From: an uncultured Lachnospiraceae bacterium
GTDB taxonomy: Bacteria > Bacillota > Clostridia > Lachnospirales > Lachnospiraceae
Assembly (NCBI GenBank): GCA_910586205.1
Contig: CAJUGD010000002.1
Span: forward strand, 124,001 to 188,000
Reading direction: 5' to 3'
DNA: 64,000 nt
Within the stretch, counting starts at the first letter, position 1; each line of letters begins with the position of its first letter. Both the position numbers and the translations under genes were made by a program. Shown here piece by piece: positions 35,655 to 43,432 of the stretch. The notes below the pieces were generated by a model. The model did no database searches. It was given only the letters and a program-made list of their open reading frames with translations, and was not told the DNA's origin.

Positions 35655-36458
35655 TCATTTTCGGGCAAACCGCACTCTCTGTCCAAGGGTTACTGCCACC
35701 AGCTCCGGAGGATTCATGACCCGCATCAGAAAATGATTCCCCAGCCCCCGGCTGACCACCAGATGCCTGCCCTGTTCTTCAAAATGGCCGCCGTCATACT
35801 TGGGAAAAAATGTCATGTCCGGCGAAAGAAGCCCTCCCATCCCGGGAATCCGGATAATCCCTCCATGAATATGGCCGGAAAAGGTCAAATCTGCACCCCA
35901 ATCCCGATAAGAAGGAAAATACAAAGGATTATGAGCCAGAAGAATTTGATAACAAGAGGCATCTGTTTTTCCCAAAAACCGCTCCGCATCTGTTTTTGTA
36001 AAGGAAACGCCTCTCTTATACTCTCTCAGCCGATCCTTGTAATAAATCATAGGCGTTACCAAACCATAGATCTTTATATAAGAGCCGCCTCGGGAGATCG
36101 TTTCCCAGCTATTGTAAAGCACCTTAATTCCCATGTCTTTTAAGCTCTTTATAAGCGTTTCCTGCCCCTTTCCCTTTAGACACTGCTCATGATTTCCCGC
36201 AGCAAAATAAACCGGGTATTTTCTGCAGAGCTTTCGGCACAGTTCTGTCACACGCTCTATGGCATGGCTGGAATTGTCTGCCATATCCCCGGTCATAACA
36301 ATCATATCCGGCTTTATCTTTTGGATCCCCTGAAGCAGCAGATAATTTCCTGAACCAAAAAAAGCCCCATGGAGATCAGAAAGATGCACAATCCGAAATC
36401 CGTCAAAAGAATGGGGAATATTGGAAGATGATATTTTATAATGAACAGTACGAAACAA
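35655..36458 (-). CDS. Metallophosphoesterase (YkuE-like)
   Basis: A 267-residue calcineurin-like phosphoesterase. The five metal-binding blocks are intact: LSDLHG, TGDMAD, AGNHEQ, LAHNP and SGHIHGG. Similar proteins act on UDP-sugar or lipid phosphates, but no substrate can be named here. I kept the TTG start at 36458 because AAGGA is six bases upstream and no ATG fits. There is no membrane helix. It has its own promoter and is divergent from the DUF1836 gene. Confidence 0.9.
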   Translation of the reverse strand: MFRTVHYKISSSNIPHSFDGFRIVHLSDLHGAFFGSGNYLLLQGIQKIKPDMIVMTGDMADNSSHAIERVTELCRKLCRKYPVYFAAGNHEQCLKGKGQETLIKSLKDMGIKVLYNSWETISRGGSYIKIYGLVTPMIYYKDRLREYKRGVSFTKTDAERFLGKTDASCYQILLAHNPLYFPSYRDWGADLTFSGHIHGGIIRIPGMGGLLSPDMTFFPKYDGGHFEEQGRHLVVSRGLGNHFLMRVMNPPELVAVTLGQRVRFARK

Positions 36459-36515
36459 ATTCCGTCCTTTCCGGACCTATGGTCCTGGTTGATTTTTCAG
36501 ATGAAACTTTTGTTC

Positions 36516-36544
36516 AGTGTACTATAAAGATATTTCATTGTCAA
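36516..36544 (-). promoter_or_regulatory. Promoter of the metallophosphoesterase gene
   Basis: -35 TTGACA (36544-36539), 17-bp spacer, -10 TACACT (36521-36516), in the divergent region. Confidence 0.6.
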
Positions 36545-36561
36545 GAAATCTTATTTTCCTC

Positions 36562-36590
36562 TTGCTATCTAGTATTAAAAACTATATAAT
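36562..36590 (+). promoter_or_regulatory. Promoter of the DUF1836 gene
   Basis: -35 TTGCTA (36562-36567), 17-bp spacer, -10 TATAAT (36585-36590), 18 bp before the ATG and close to the divergent minus-strand promoter. Confidence 0.65.
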
Positions 36591-36608
36591 AAGGTCAGAG
36601 GTGACAAC

Positions 36609-37232
36609 ATGAAAAATAATAAGGAAATACTGTCTGATATCCTGGCCCATTTAGACAACCTGTCCCATATTCATCTGGACAAGATTCCGGAGATCGACCT
36701 GTATATGGATCAGGTCACTTCCTTCATGGAGGATCATCTGACCAAGACGAAAAGAAACCCGGAAGACAAAGTGCTGACAAAAACCATGATCAACAACTAT
36801 GCTAAGAACCGCCTTCTTCCGCCCCCAGTCAAGAAAAAGTATTCACGACAGCACATTCTGCTTCTGCTTTTTATCTATTACTACAAGAGCCTGCTGTCCT
36901 TCAGTGATATTGAGCAGTTGTTTGCCCCCATTACGGAGCGGCACTTCAGCGCCTCCTCTGATTTGTCCTTAAGCGATATTTATGAGGAAGTGTTTTCCCT
37001 GGAGAAAGAACAGATGGAGCGCTTAAAAGAAGACACCAAAGCAAAGTACGGCGCCGCCATGACCACCTTTTCCGGTACAGATCCGGAAGAACAAGATTAT
37101 CTTCAGTTGTTTGCATTCATCAGTGAACTATCCTTTGACGTATATTTAAAAAAGCAGATGATTGAGATGATTATTGATGAACTCCGCAGTGAAGCCTCTG
37201 TCCAAAAGACGGCAGGAAAAAAAGACAGGTAA
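36609..37232 (+). CDS. DUF1836 domain protein
   Basis: A 207-residue soluble protein. The segments IDLYMDQVTSFMEDHL, LTKTMINNYAKNRLLPPP and KKKYSRQHILLLLFIYYYKSLLSFSDI define the DUF1836 family, common in Firmicutes. The middle part resembles the MerR-type pattern in which a growth-control helix is followed by a Pro-rich turn, so DNA binding is possible, but no function is established. Its ribosome site is AGAGGTGAC and a terminator follows directly, so it is monocistronic. Confidence 0.85.
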   Translation: MKNNKEILSDILAHLDNLSHIHLDKIPEIDLYMDQVTSFMEDHLTKTKRNPEDKVLTKTMINNYAKNRLLPPPVKKKYSRQHILLLLFIYYYKSLLSFSDIEQLFAPITERHFSASSDLSLSDIYEEVFSLEKEQMERLKEDTKAKYGAAMTTFSGTDPEEQDYLQLFAFISELSFDVYLKKQMIEMIIDELRSEASVQKTAGKKDR

Positions 37233-37234
37233 TC

Positions 37235-37268
37235 AAAAAAGGATTGGCATCAGATTCCAATCCTTTTT
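37235..37268. terminator. Bidirectional terminator
   Basis: AAAAAGGATTGG pairs with CCAATCCTTTTT (37236-37268) over a 9-base loop, flanked by A and T runs suited to both strands. It separates the DUF1836 gene from the convergent TrpR-like gene. Confidence 0.85.
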
Positions 37269-37296
37269 CATTCTGCTGAGTGTGTTAAGGCATGCT

Positions 37297-37593
37297 CTAA
37301 TCCGTATCCCTAGGAAGTCTGGCAAATACCATATCGTACCCATCACTTCCATAATTAAGCGAACGGTTCACGCGGCTGATGGTTGCGGTAGATGCCCCTG
37401 TCTTCTCCGCAATGTCCAGATAGGTCTTCTTCTCACGAAGCATCTTCGCCACCTCATACCGCTGGGACAGTGACAGCAGCTCATTTACCGTACACACGTC
37501 TTCAAAAAACGCATAGCATTCTTCCGGTGTCTCAAGCGTCAGAATAGCCTGAAACAGATGATCCACCGCATCTGTCTTAATCTTTTTGTTCAT
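37297..37593 (-). CDS. TrpR-related regulator, YerC/YecD family
   Basis: A 98-residue all-helical DNA-binding protein. LSLSQRYEVAKMLREKKTYLDIAEKTGASTATISRVNRSL contains the TrpR-like helix-turn-helix. The family is widespread in Firmicutes; its targets are not firmly known. It has its own promoter (37702-37730) and sits 189 bp downstream of the amino-acid transporter operon. Confidence 0.9.
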   Translation of the reverse strand: MNKKIKTDAVDHLFQAILTLETPEECYAFFEDVCTVNELLSLSQRYEVAKMLREKKTYLDIAEKTGASTATISRVNRSLNYGSDGYDMVFARLPRDTD

Positions 37594-37701
37594 AAAAACA
37601 GGCTCCCCCTTTTCCTATAAGACCAGCATCCTGATTCAGTCTCCAAAAGGTCTCACCTCAAAAGTTGTCTGACAATCTGAATCATTCTCGTCGGCCCGCT
37701 T

Positions 37702-37730
37702 CTGATAGTTTAGCACAGTAAATTTGTAAA
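37702..37730 (-). promoter_or_regulatory. Promoter of the TrpR-like gene
   Basis: -35 TTTACA (37730-37725), 17-bp spacer, -10 TATCAG (37707-37702). Confidence 0.5.
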
Positions 37731-37782
37731 GTCCATACCTGTTTTTATATTTTATATATTTCTTCCGGCAGCAGGTTTGGCT

Positions 37783-38529
37783 TTACCCTCCAATAAACCG
37801 GCTCAAAAACTCCTGGGTTTTAGCCTTTTTCGGGCTGCCAAACAGCTCATCAGGACTGCCCTCCTCCTCAATCACCCCATCTGCCATAAAAACCACATGA
37901 CTGGACACATCCCGGGCAAAGGCCATCTCATGGGTCACAATGATCATGGTGATCCCTTCTTTAGCCAGGGTCCGCATCACAGCCAGCACTTCCCCTACCA
38001 TCTGAGGGTCCAGCGCAGATGTAGGCTCATCAAACAGCAGCACTTCCGGCTCCATAGCCAGGGCACGGGCAATGGCCACCCGCTGCTTCTGACCGCCGGA
38101 TATCTGCCGGGGCTTAGCATGGATGTAAGGAGCCATCCCCACCTTTTCCAGATATTTCATGGCATTTTTCTTTGCTTCCTCTTTGCCCTTTTTCAGTACC
38201 TTAATCTGCCCGACCATGCAGTTATCCAGCACAGTCATGTTGTTAAACAGATTAAAGCTCTGAAACACCATTCCCACACGGGAGCGGTAAGCAGGCACAT
38301 TTACCTTGTGATCCGTAATATCCTTTTCATGATACAAAATCTCACCGGTAGTGGGAGTCTCCAGCATATTGATGCAGCGAAGCAGCGTAGATTTGCCGGA
38401 GCCGGAAGCGCCGATAATGCAGGTCACGTCCCCTGTGTCTACCTGGAAATCAATGTCCCGCAGTACCACATGCTTCCCGAAGGATTTGCTTAAGTGGCGC
38501 ACTTCCAGTACATGTCCGTTGTCAGCCAT
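37783..38529 (-). CDS. Amino acid ABC transporter ATP-binding protein
   Basis: A 248-residue ATPase of the polar amino-acid (GlnQ/HisP) class. Walker A (GASGSGKSTLLRC), signature (ISGGQKQRVAIARAL), Walker B (VLLFDEPTSALDP) and switch His (IVTHEM) are intact. The start shares its position with the permease stop at 38529, so the two genes are coupled. It is the last gene of the importer operon. Confidence 0.95.
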   Translation of the reverse strand: MADNGHVLEVRHLSKSFGKHVVLRDIDFQVDTGDVTCIIGASGSGKSTLLRCINMLETPTTGEILYHEKDITDHKVNVPAYRSRVGMVFQSFNLFNNMTVLDNCMVGQIKVLKKGKEEAKKNAMKYLEKVGMAPYIHAKPRQISGGQKQRVAIARALAMEPEVLLFDEPTSALDPQMVGEVLAVMRTLAKEGITMIIVTHEMAFARDVSSHVVFMADGVIEEEGSPDELFGSPKKAKTQEFLSRFIGG

Positions 38530-39320
38530 TATCTTTCCTCCTTCTTCTCGTCAGGATACCGGTACATCCCGCTGGTATGAGCCAGGGTATCTGTGGTTGC
38601 CAGGTCGTAGTTATCTGACCCGTCCATCCGGTTCTCCATCCAGCGCAGAATCCGGGAACAGGTAAAGGTCATAATAAAATAAACCACCATGGTAATGGTA
38701 TAAGTCTCAAAATTCATGTACAAAGCGCCTGCGGCTGCCTTGGTTTTATAAAGAAGCTCTGCCACCCCAATCACGGACAATACACAACTGTCTTTAATAT
38801 TAATAATCAGATTATTGCCGATCTGCGGCATAATGTTGCGCAGAGCCTGGGGAAGAATCACATACAGCATAAGCTGTACATGGGTCATGCCGATGGCCTT
38901 CGCTCCTTCTGTCTGTCCGGAATCAATGGAAAGAATCCCGCCCCGGACCGTCTCAGCCATATAGGCGCCTGTATTAATGGACAAGATAAAATATGCCGAC
39001 TGCCGCATAGATGGATTCAGCCCCATAAGCGGAAACAGCCCATAATAGATAAACATTGCCTGAGCCATCATGGGAGTCCCTCTGAAGAACTCCACATAAG
39101 CATTCAGGATCAATTTAATAAACCACAAAGCTCCCTTTTTCGCCGGGTTGTCTTTCTGCTCCACAGGAATCGTCTGGACAATACCCACAGCAAAACCGAT
39201 TATACATCCTATAAAGGTTCCTACCAGCGCAATCTGCAGGCTCACTCCCGCTCCCTGCAGCATGGACATTCCATATCGCTGAAACACCGCTGTCACGCGG
39301 CCCAAAAAGTCTGTTGGCAT
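38529..39320 (-). CDS. Amino acid ABC transporter permease
   Basis: A 263-residue HisM/GlnP-type permease. The helices begin near residue 17, and the EAA-like loop is TEGAKAIGMTHVQLMLYVILPQALR. One permease gene is present, so the channel is probably a homodimer. It lies 45 bp after the binding-protein gene and abuts the ATPase gene. Confidence 0.95.
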   Translation of the reverse strand: MPTDFLGRVTAVFQRYGMSMLQGAGVSLQIALVGTFIGCIIGFAVGIVQTIPVEQKDNPAKKGALWFIKLILNAYVEFFRGTPMMAQAMFIYYGLFPLMGLNPSMRQSAYFILSINTGAYMAETVRGGILSIDSGQTEGAKAIGMTHVQLMLYVILPQALRNIMPQIGNNLIINIKDSCVLSVIGVAELLYKTKAAAGALYMNFETYTITMVVYFIMTFTCSRILRWMENRMDGSDNYDLATTDTLAHTSGMYRYPDEKKEER

Positions 39321-39365
39321 ATTTCTCTCTCCTTAGTGGTCTGCTTGCCTGTTGCACAAGATCGG

Positions 39366-40283
39366 TCAGTTGGCCAAAGGCTGTACGGAAATAGCCTCAT
39401 CCATCATCTTGGAAAAATCATCCTTTGTCATTTTTCCCAAAACACTGTCAATGGCAGCCTTCAGCTCTGTATTGCCCTTTTTGATGGAAATACCGATATT
39501 AATGTCTTCCTCTGTCACCTGGAAATCTGCATCGCCGCCCCCAAACTCCAGCATCACAAAATTAGGATAAGCCACCAAAGCGCCCTTGCCGGTAGGCTGG
39601 TCTGTCACCACCAGATCACATTTATCTGCATTGAGAGACATCAGCATATCCGGTGCATTGGCTGTAGCTGCCAGAATATTTGCATTTTCAATCTGAGGCA
39701 GACAGTTCTGATACCAGATCGTGCTCTGCTGAGACGTACATGTGGCTCCTGCCAGATCTGCCACGCTCTTGGCGTTCTCATACTTACTGCCCTTTTTCAC
39801 CAGGGTAACAATGGTTGCATAGTAGTATGGCTCACTAAAGTCCACTGCCTGCAGGCGCTCTGCTGTAATGGACTGCCCTGCAATCACACAGTCCGCCTGC
39901 CCGCTCTGCAGGGCCGGAATCAGAGAATCCCAGTCAAGACGCACAATCTCCAGATCATAATCCAGCTCCTCGCAGATCTTTTTAGCCATCATCACATCAT
40001 ATCCATAAGCAAATTCATTGCTCTCTGCAATGGGCACTGCCCCGTTGGAATCATCCGGCTGGGTCCAGTTATAGGGCGCATAAGCACACTCCATGGCTAC
40101 CCGCAGCACTTTCTTTTCTCCAGAAGCCTCACTCTGTTCCTCTGCCTTGGTCTCTTTGTCAGCCGCCTCTGCCTGAGAAGCCGCAGCAGTTTCTTCTGTC
40201 TTGCCGCCTCCGCATGCACTCATGGAAACGGCTGTCAGAGCCGCCATCATAAACGCCATTATTTGTCTTGTTCTTTTTTTCAT
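39366..40283 (-). CDS. Amino acid ABC transporter substrate-binding lipoprotein
   Basis: A 305-residue family 3 binding protein. The lipoprotein signal ends at Cys24 (VSMSAC), followed by an Ala/Glu-rich linker. The domain shows the typical VAMECAYAPYNWTQPDD, GYDVMMAKKICEEL and DCVIAGQSITAERLQAVDFSEPYY segments. The Asn/Ala-rich ligand pocket suggests a polar or cystine-like amino acid, not resolved further. I chose the ATG at 40283 with GGAGG upstream. Confidence 0.93.
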   Translation of the reverse strand: MKKRTRQIMAFMMAALTAVSMSACGGGKTEETAAASQAEAADKETKAEEQSEASGEKKVLRVAMECAYAPYNWTQPDDSNGAVPIAESNEFAYGYDVMMAKKICEELDYDLEIVRLDWDSLIPALQSGQADCVIAGQSITAERLQAVDFSEPYYYATIVTLVKKGSKYENAKSVADLAGATCTSQQSTIWYQNCLPQIENANILAATANAPDMLMSLNADKCDLVVTDQPTGKGALVAYPNFVMLEFGGGDADFQVTEEDINIGISIKKGNTELKAAIDSVLGKMTKDDFSKMMDEAISVQPLAN

Positions 40284-40365
40284 AATTTTCCTCCGTTCTG
40301 TACGTGTCCTTTTCCCAACTACTGTTTTCTCCGTACATTTTCTTGCCTGCAACTGTTACGCTGAA

Positions 40366-40395
40366 ATTATAATGCACAAAAAGAAGCCTTGTCAA
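40366..40395 (-). promoter_or_regulatory. Promoter of the amino acid ABC operon
   Basis: -35 TTGACA (40395-40390), 18-bp spacer, -10 TATAAT (40371-40366), both consensus hexamers. Confidence 0.75.
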
Positions 40396-40425
40396 GAAAA
40401 ATGTCCTCCTTTGGCAGCACAGCGC

Positions 40426-41838
40426 TCAGCCCCAAAGTGAACAGCAGCTCCTTCTGACACATTCCCTCAGCTTTACGCCCTCTATCGGCACTCCGTGCTC
40501 TTTACAGAGGCGCTTCATAATCATCAGATAAGAAGGTACTAAAAACAAATCTGCTGCAATCCATGCACAGGGGCTGGCAAAGCACACTGCTGTATATCCA
40601 AAATACGGCACCAGCAGAAAGCCCACGCCTGCCCGGGCTGTCATCTCACACACCCCGGCCAGCACAGCCCTTTTGGAATATCCCATTCCCTGAATTAAAA
40701 ACCGCACCACATTTACCAGTACCAGCGGAATATAGAACATGGCATTAATCTGCAAATACTGCTTCACCTGTCCTAAGATCTCTGCCTGATCCGAATCCAG
40801 GAACAAGAGAGCAATCCGATCTCCCAAACAGCAAAGCACAACTAGCGCCATCAAAGAATACGCTGTCCCCATAAATACTGCAGCCGTCAGCCCCTCGCCG
40901 ATCCGCTCCAGCTTTCTGGCTCCCATATTCTGTCCTCCGTAGGTAGCCATGGTAGAACCAAGTGCATCAAAGGGACAGCAAAAAAACATTCCGATTTTAG
41001 TAGCCGCGGTCATAGCAGCCACAGACATGGAACCCAGACCGTTGACAGCCACCTGCAGCACCATGCTTCCTATTGCCGTGATAGAGTACTGAAGCCCCAT
41101 AGGAATGCCAATTCCGCACAATATCCTCATCAGATTTCTATCAGGAACCGCCTCCTCCCTGGTCATGTGCAGAATTTCAAACCGTTTTACCATAAACACA
41201 AAACAGGCAATTCCTGACACAGCCTGGGAAACCACAGTTGCCCAGGCCGCACCTGCCACTCCCATTTTCAGAACCACAATGGTAAACCAATCCAAAACCA
41301 CATTCAGCACAGAAGACATAATCAAAAAGGCAAGCGGCGTCCGACTGTCTCCAAGAGAACGGATGATCCCTGACGCCATATTATACAGAAAGGTGGCGGG
41401 AATCCCCATAAAGATCACGAAAATATAACTGTAAGCGCCTTCCATAATATCCTGGGGCGTATTCATCCACAGCAGGAATTTCCGACACAGCATACAGACT
41501 ACTGCTGTTATTACTGCCGCAAAGCCGGCCGCCAGCCATGCTCCGTTGGCAGCAAACCTGCGAAGCTGCTCGAAATTCTTCTCTCCAAATTTCTGAGCTA
41601 CTGGTATGGCAAACCCATTGCATACGCCAATACAAAATCCGATAATCATAAAATTGATCGACCCGGTAGATCCCACTGCCGCCAATGCATTGACCCCTAA
41701 GTATTTTCCTACAATGATTGTATCCACCATATTATAAAGCTGCTGGAACAAAAGACCAAATACCATGGGAACAAAAAATCCCAGAATCAGCTTTATGGGA
41801 GAGCCTGACGTCATATCCTTCACCACACGATTTTCCAT
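40426..41838 (-). CDS. MATE family efflux transporter
   Basis: A 470-residue membrane exporter with twelve helices in two homologous halves. The N-terminal DMTSGSPIKLILGFFVPMVFGLLFQQLYNMVDTIIVGKYLG is characteristic. The family uses Na+ or H+ gradients to expel organic cations or drugs. I chose the ATG at 41838 with GGAGG six bases upstream, in preference to two earlier in-frame starts. No regulator is adjacent. Confidence 0.93.
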   Translation of the reverse strand: MENRVVKDMTSGSPIKLILGFFVPMVFGLLFQQLYNMVDTIIVGKYLGVNALAAVGSTGSINFMIIGFCIGVCNGFAIPVAQKFGEKNFEQLRRFAANGAWLAAGFAAVITAVVCMLCRKFLLWMNTPQDIMEGAYSYIFVIFMGIPATFLYNMASGIIRSLGDSRTPLAFLIMSSVLNVVLDWFTIVVLKMGVAGAAWATVVSQAVSGIACFVFMVKRFEILHMTREEAVPDRNLMRILCGIGIPMGLQYSITAIGSMVLQVAVNGLGSMSVAAMTAATKIGMFFCCPFDALGSTMATYGGQNMGARKLERIGEGLTAAVFMGTAYSLMALVVLCCLGDRIALLFLDSDQAEILGQVKQYLQINAMFYIPLVLVNVVRFLIQGMGYSKRAVLAGVCEMTARAGVGFLLVPYFGYTAVCFASPCAWIAADLFLVPSYLMIMKRLCKEHGVPIEGVKLRECVRRSCCSLWG

Positions 41839-42074
41839 AATTTCCTCCATACTATACATATTTTACAGTATTTCATACCTGTGCTTTCCAGTTCAGCTCT
41901 CTAATTTACTCCTTCTTCTTCGAAAATACTATTGATGTTTTTACCAATTATCTCTTATATTTTATATAAATACTGGTTATTTTTTTATAATAATTTAATT
42001 AGTTTTACCTGTAAAAAGCCGATATACAAAGAAAGTATCTATATAGTATACCCCAGCATAAAAAAGGAATGATT

Positions 42075-43331
42075 ATGGAAATCAAATCAACATCCAGCTT
42101 CCGTCCTGCCAAGGCTGCCTCCTCTTCACCCAAAAGAAGCACACAGCCAAAGGCAGCACACAGCCAGACCTCACCCCGATTAGACATCTATCACAGCTCC
42201 GAAGACAGGCCCTTTGGCAGCCAGATGATGACCGGGTCCAAGGAGGGATTATTATGGGACGGCACCGTCCCCCCGATGAATGCCTTAAAGATTACGGATC
42301 CTAAGGATCTGGTTCGGGACAATATCCCATGGGAGGATATTAAGCGTTATTACACAGAAGGCACGAAAATCACCTTAGACAGTGCAGATTCCCTGGAATC
42401 TTCTGTAAATCAAATGACCGCCATTTATGTAGCTGCCAAAAAGACCCTGGAATCCACCTACTCGGATCAGGAAGATAAGCTGTCAGAAAACATGGAAAAA
42501 CTGAATGCCATGTTCGCACAGGCCAAAAGCCAGATGGTAAGTTCCTATCAAAACAGTGTGGGACGCTTTTATGAAAACACAGGAAACAAAGGCATCAGCT
42601 CCTCCATGGGAAAAAGCCTCTCCGATGCCATAGACGAACGTGTAAAAGAACTAGAAACCACAGGAGAGAAAAAAGGCCTCTTTGAAAAAGATAAGGATAT
42701 CCCCTACAGCCTGCTGCAGATTGCTCTTATAGCAGACTCCTTTGTAAAGCAGCAGAATCCGACAGACTTAGAAGAACCGGAAAACGCCTCCCGGACCTCT
42801 GTCCAGAAAGGGCAGAATCACTTTACTCTTAAGGAGCTGCAGGCTGCCGGCTTTGTGGCAAAAGCTGCTTCCAAAATGAATCCAAAAGAGCTTCTCTTTT
42901 TAGACAGCGAGGAACTGGGCCTGCAGATGTCTGTCCGGTATATGAAAATGGCGGCATTTCTTGACCACTCCGGCATTGACAAAGAAGTGTCCTCTCTCCT
43001 CCTTGGTTCCTTTGACACATATTTAAACCAATACTCCGGCAAAGCGTTGTCAAATAAAGGCAGCTCCTTGGATCTTTATCAATATGCTTTAAAACTGTAT
43101 GAATCTACAAAAGATATCTCAAAGGTTCTGGCTCAGAGCGGCAGCCGCTATATGGGGGATCGTTTCTTCTCCGAAGTTTTGATCTACGGCAATGGCATCG
43201 GTATGAGCAGAGCTACCCGTTATAACCTGGATATCAGCCAATTTCAGATGGCTTTAAAGGATGGCGATTCTTCCTTGATCCTTCAGTCGATTGCAGGAAA
43301 TAAGATTTATCCTTCACCGCATTATGCATAA
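42075..43331 (+). CDS. Hypothetical protein (418 residues)
   Basis: Not recognised. The protein has no signal peptide or membrane helix. Residues 1-35 are rich in Ser, Lys and Pro; the rest is mostly helical, with a coiled-coil-like stretch (about 100-155) and acidic, Ser-rich segments. I chose the ATG at 42075 because AAGGA lies six bases upstream; the ATG six bases earlier is too close. It is monocistronic, convergent with the antiporter operon, with a long hairpin after the stop. About 215 bp upstream is AT-rich and carries no clear promoter. No function is proposed. Confidence 0.75.
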   Translation: MEIKSTSSFRPAKAASSSPKRSTQPKAAHSQTSPRLDIYHSSEDRPFGSQMMTGSKEGLLWDGTVPPMNALKITDPKDLVRDNIPWEDIKRYYTEGTKITLDSADSLESSVNQMTAIYVAAKKTLESTYSDQEDKLSENMEKLNAMFAQAKSQMVSSYQNSVGRFYENTGNKGISSSMGKSLSDAIDERVKELETTGEKKGLFEKDKDIPYSLLQIALIADSFVKQQNPTDLEEPENASRTSVQKGQNHFTLKELQAAGFVAKAASKMNPKELLFLDSEELGLQMSVRYMKMAAFLDHSGIDKEVSSLLLGSFDTYLNQYSGKALSNKGSSLDLYQYALKLYESTKDISKVLAQSGSRYMGDRFFSEVLIYGNGIGMSRATRYNLDISQFQMALKDGDSSLILQSIAGNKIYPSPHYA

Positions 43332-43364
43332 AAAGTTTGAAAGCCTGCAGCCCATAAAAACAGC

Positions 43365-43426
43365 ATGAATCTCCTATATGTGTAGTATTGCATGGATGCC
43401 CTTTATTACACAACAAGGAGATTCAT
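43365..43426. terminator. Long bidirectional hairpin between convergent transcripts
   Basis: ATGAATCTCCT (43365-43375) pairs with AGGAGATTCAT (43416-43426), and inside it TGTGTA (43379-43384) pairs with TACACA (43407-43412) after three unpaired bases on each side. T runs follow on both strands. It ends the hypothetical gene and the ten-gene antiporter operon. Confidence 0.7.
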
Positions 43427-43432
43427 TTTATA

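Noticed and set aside
36459..36608. Small RNA in the divergent region
   Set aside because: Both sets of promoter elements are explained by the flanking genes, and no hairpin with a T run lies between them.
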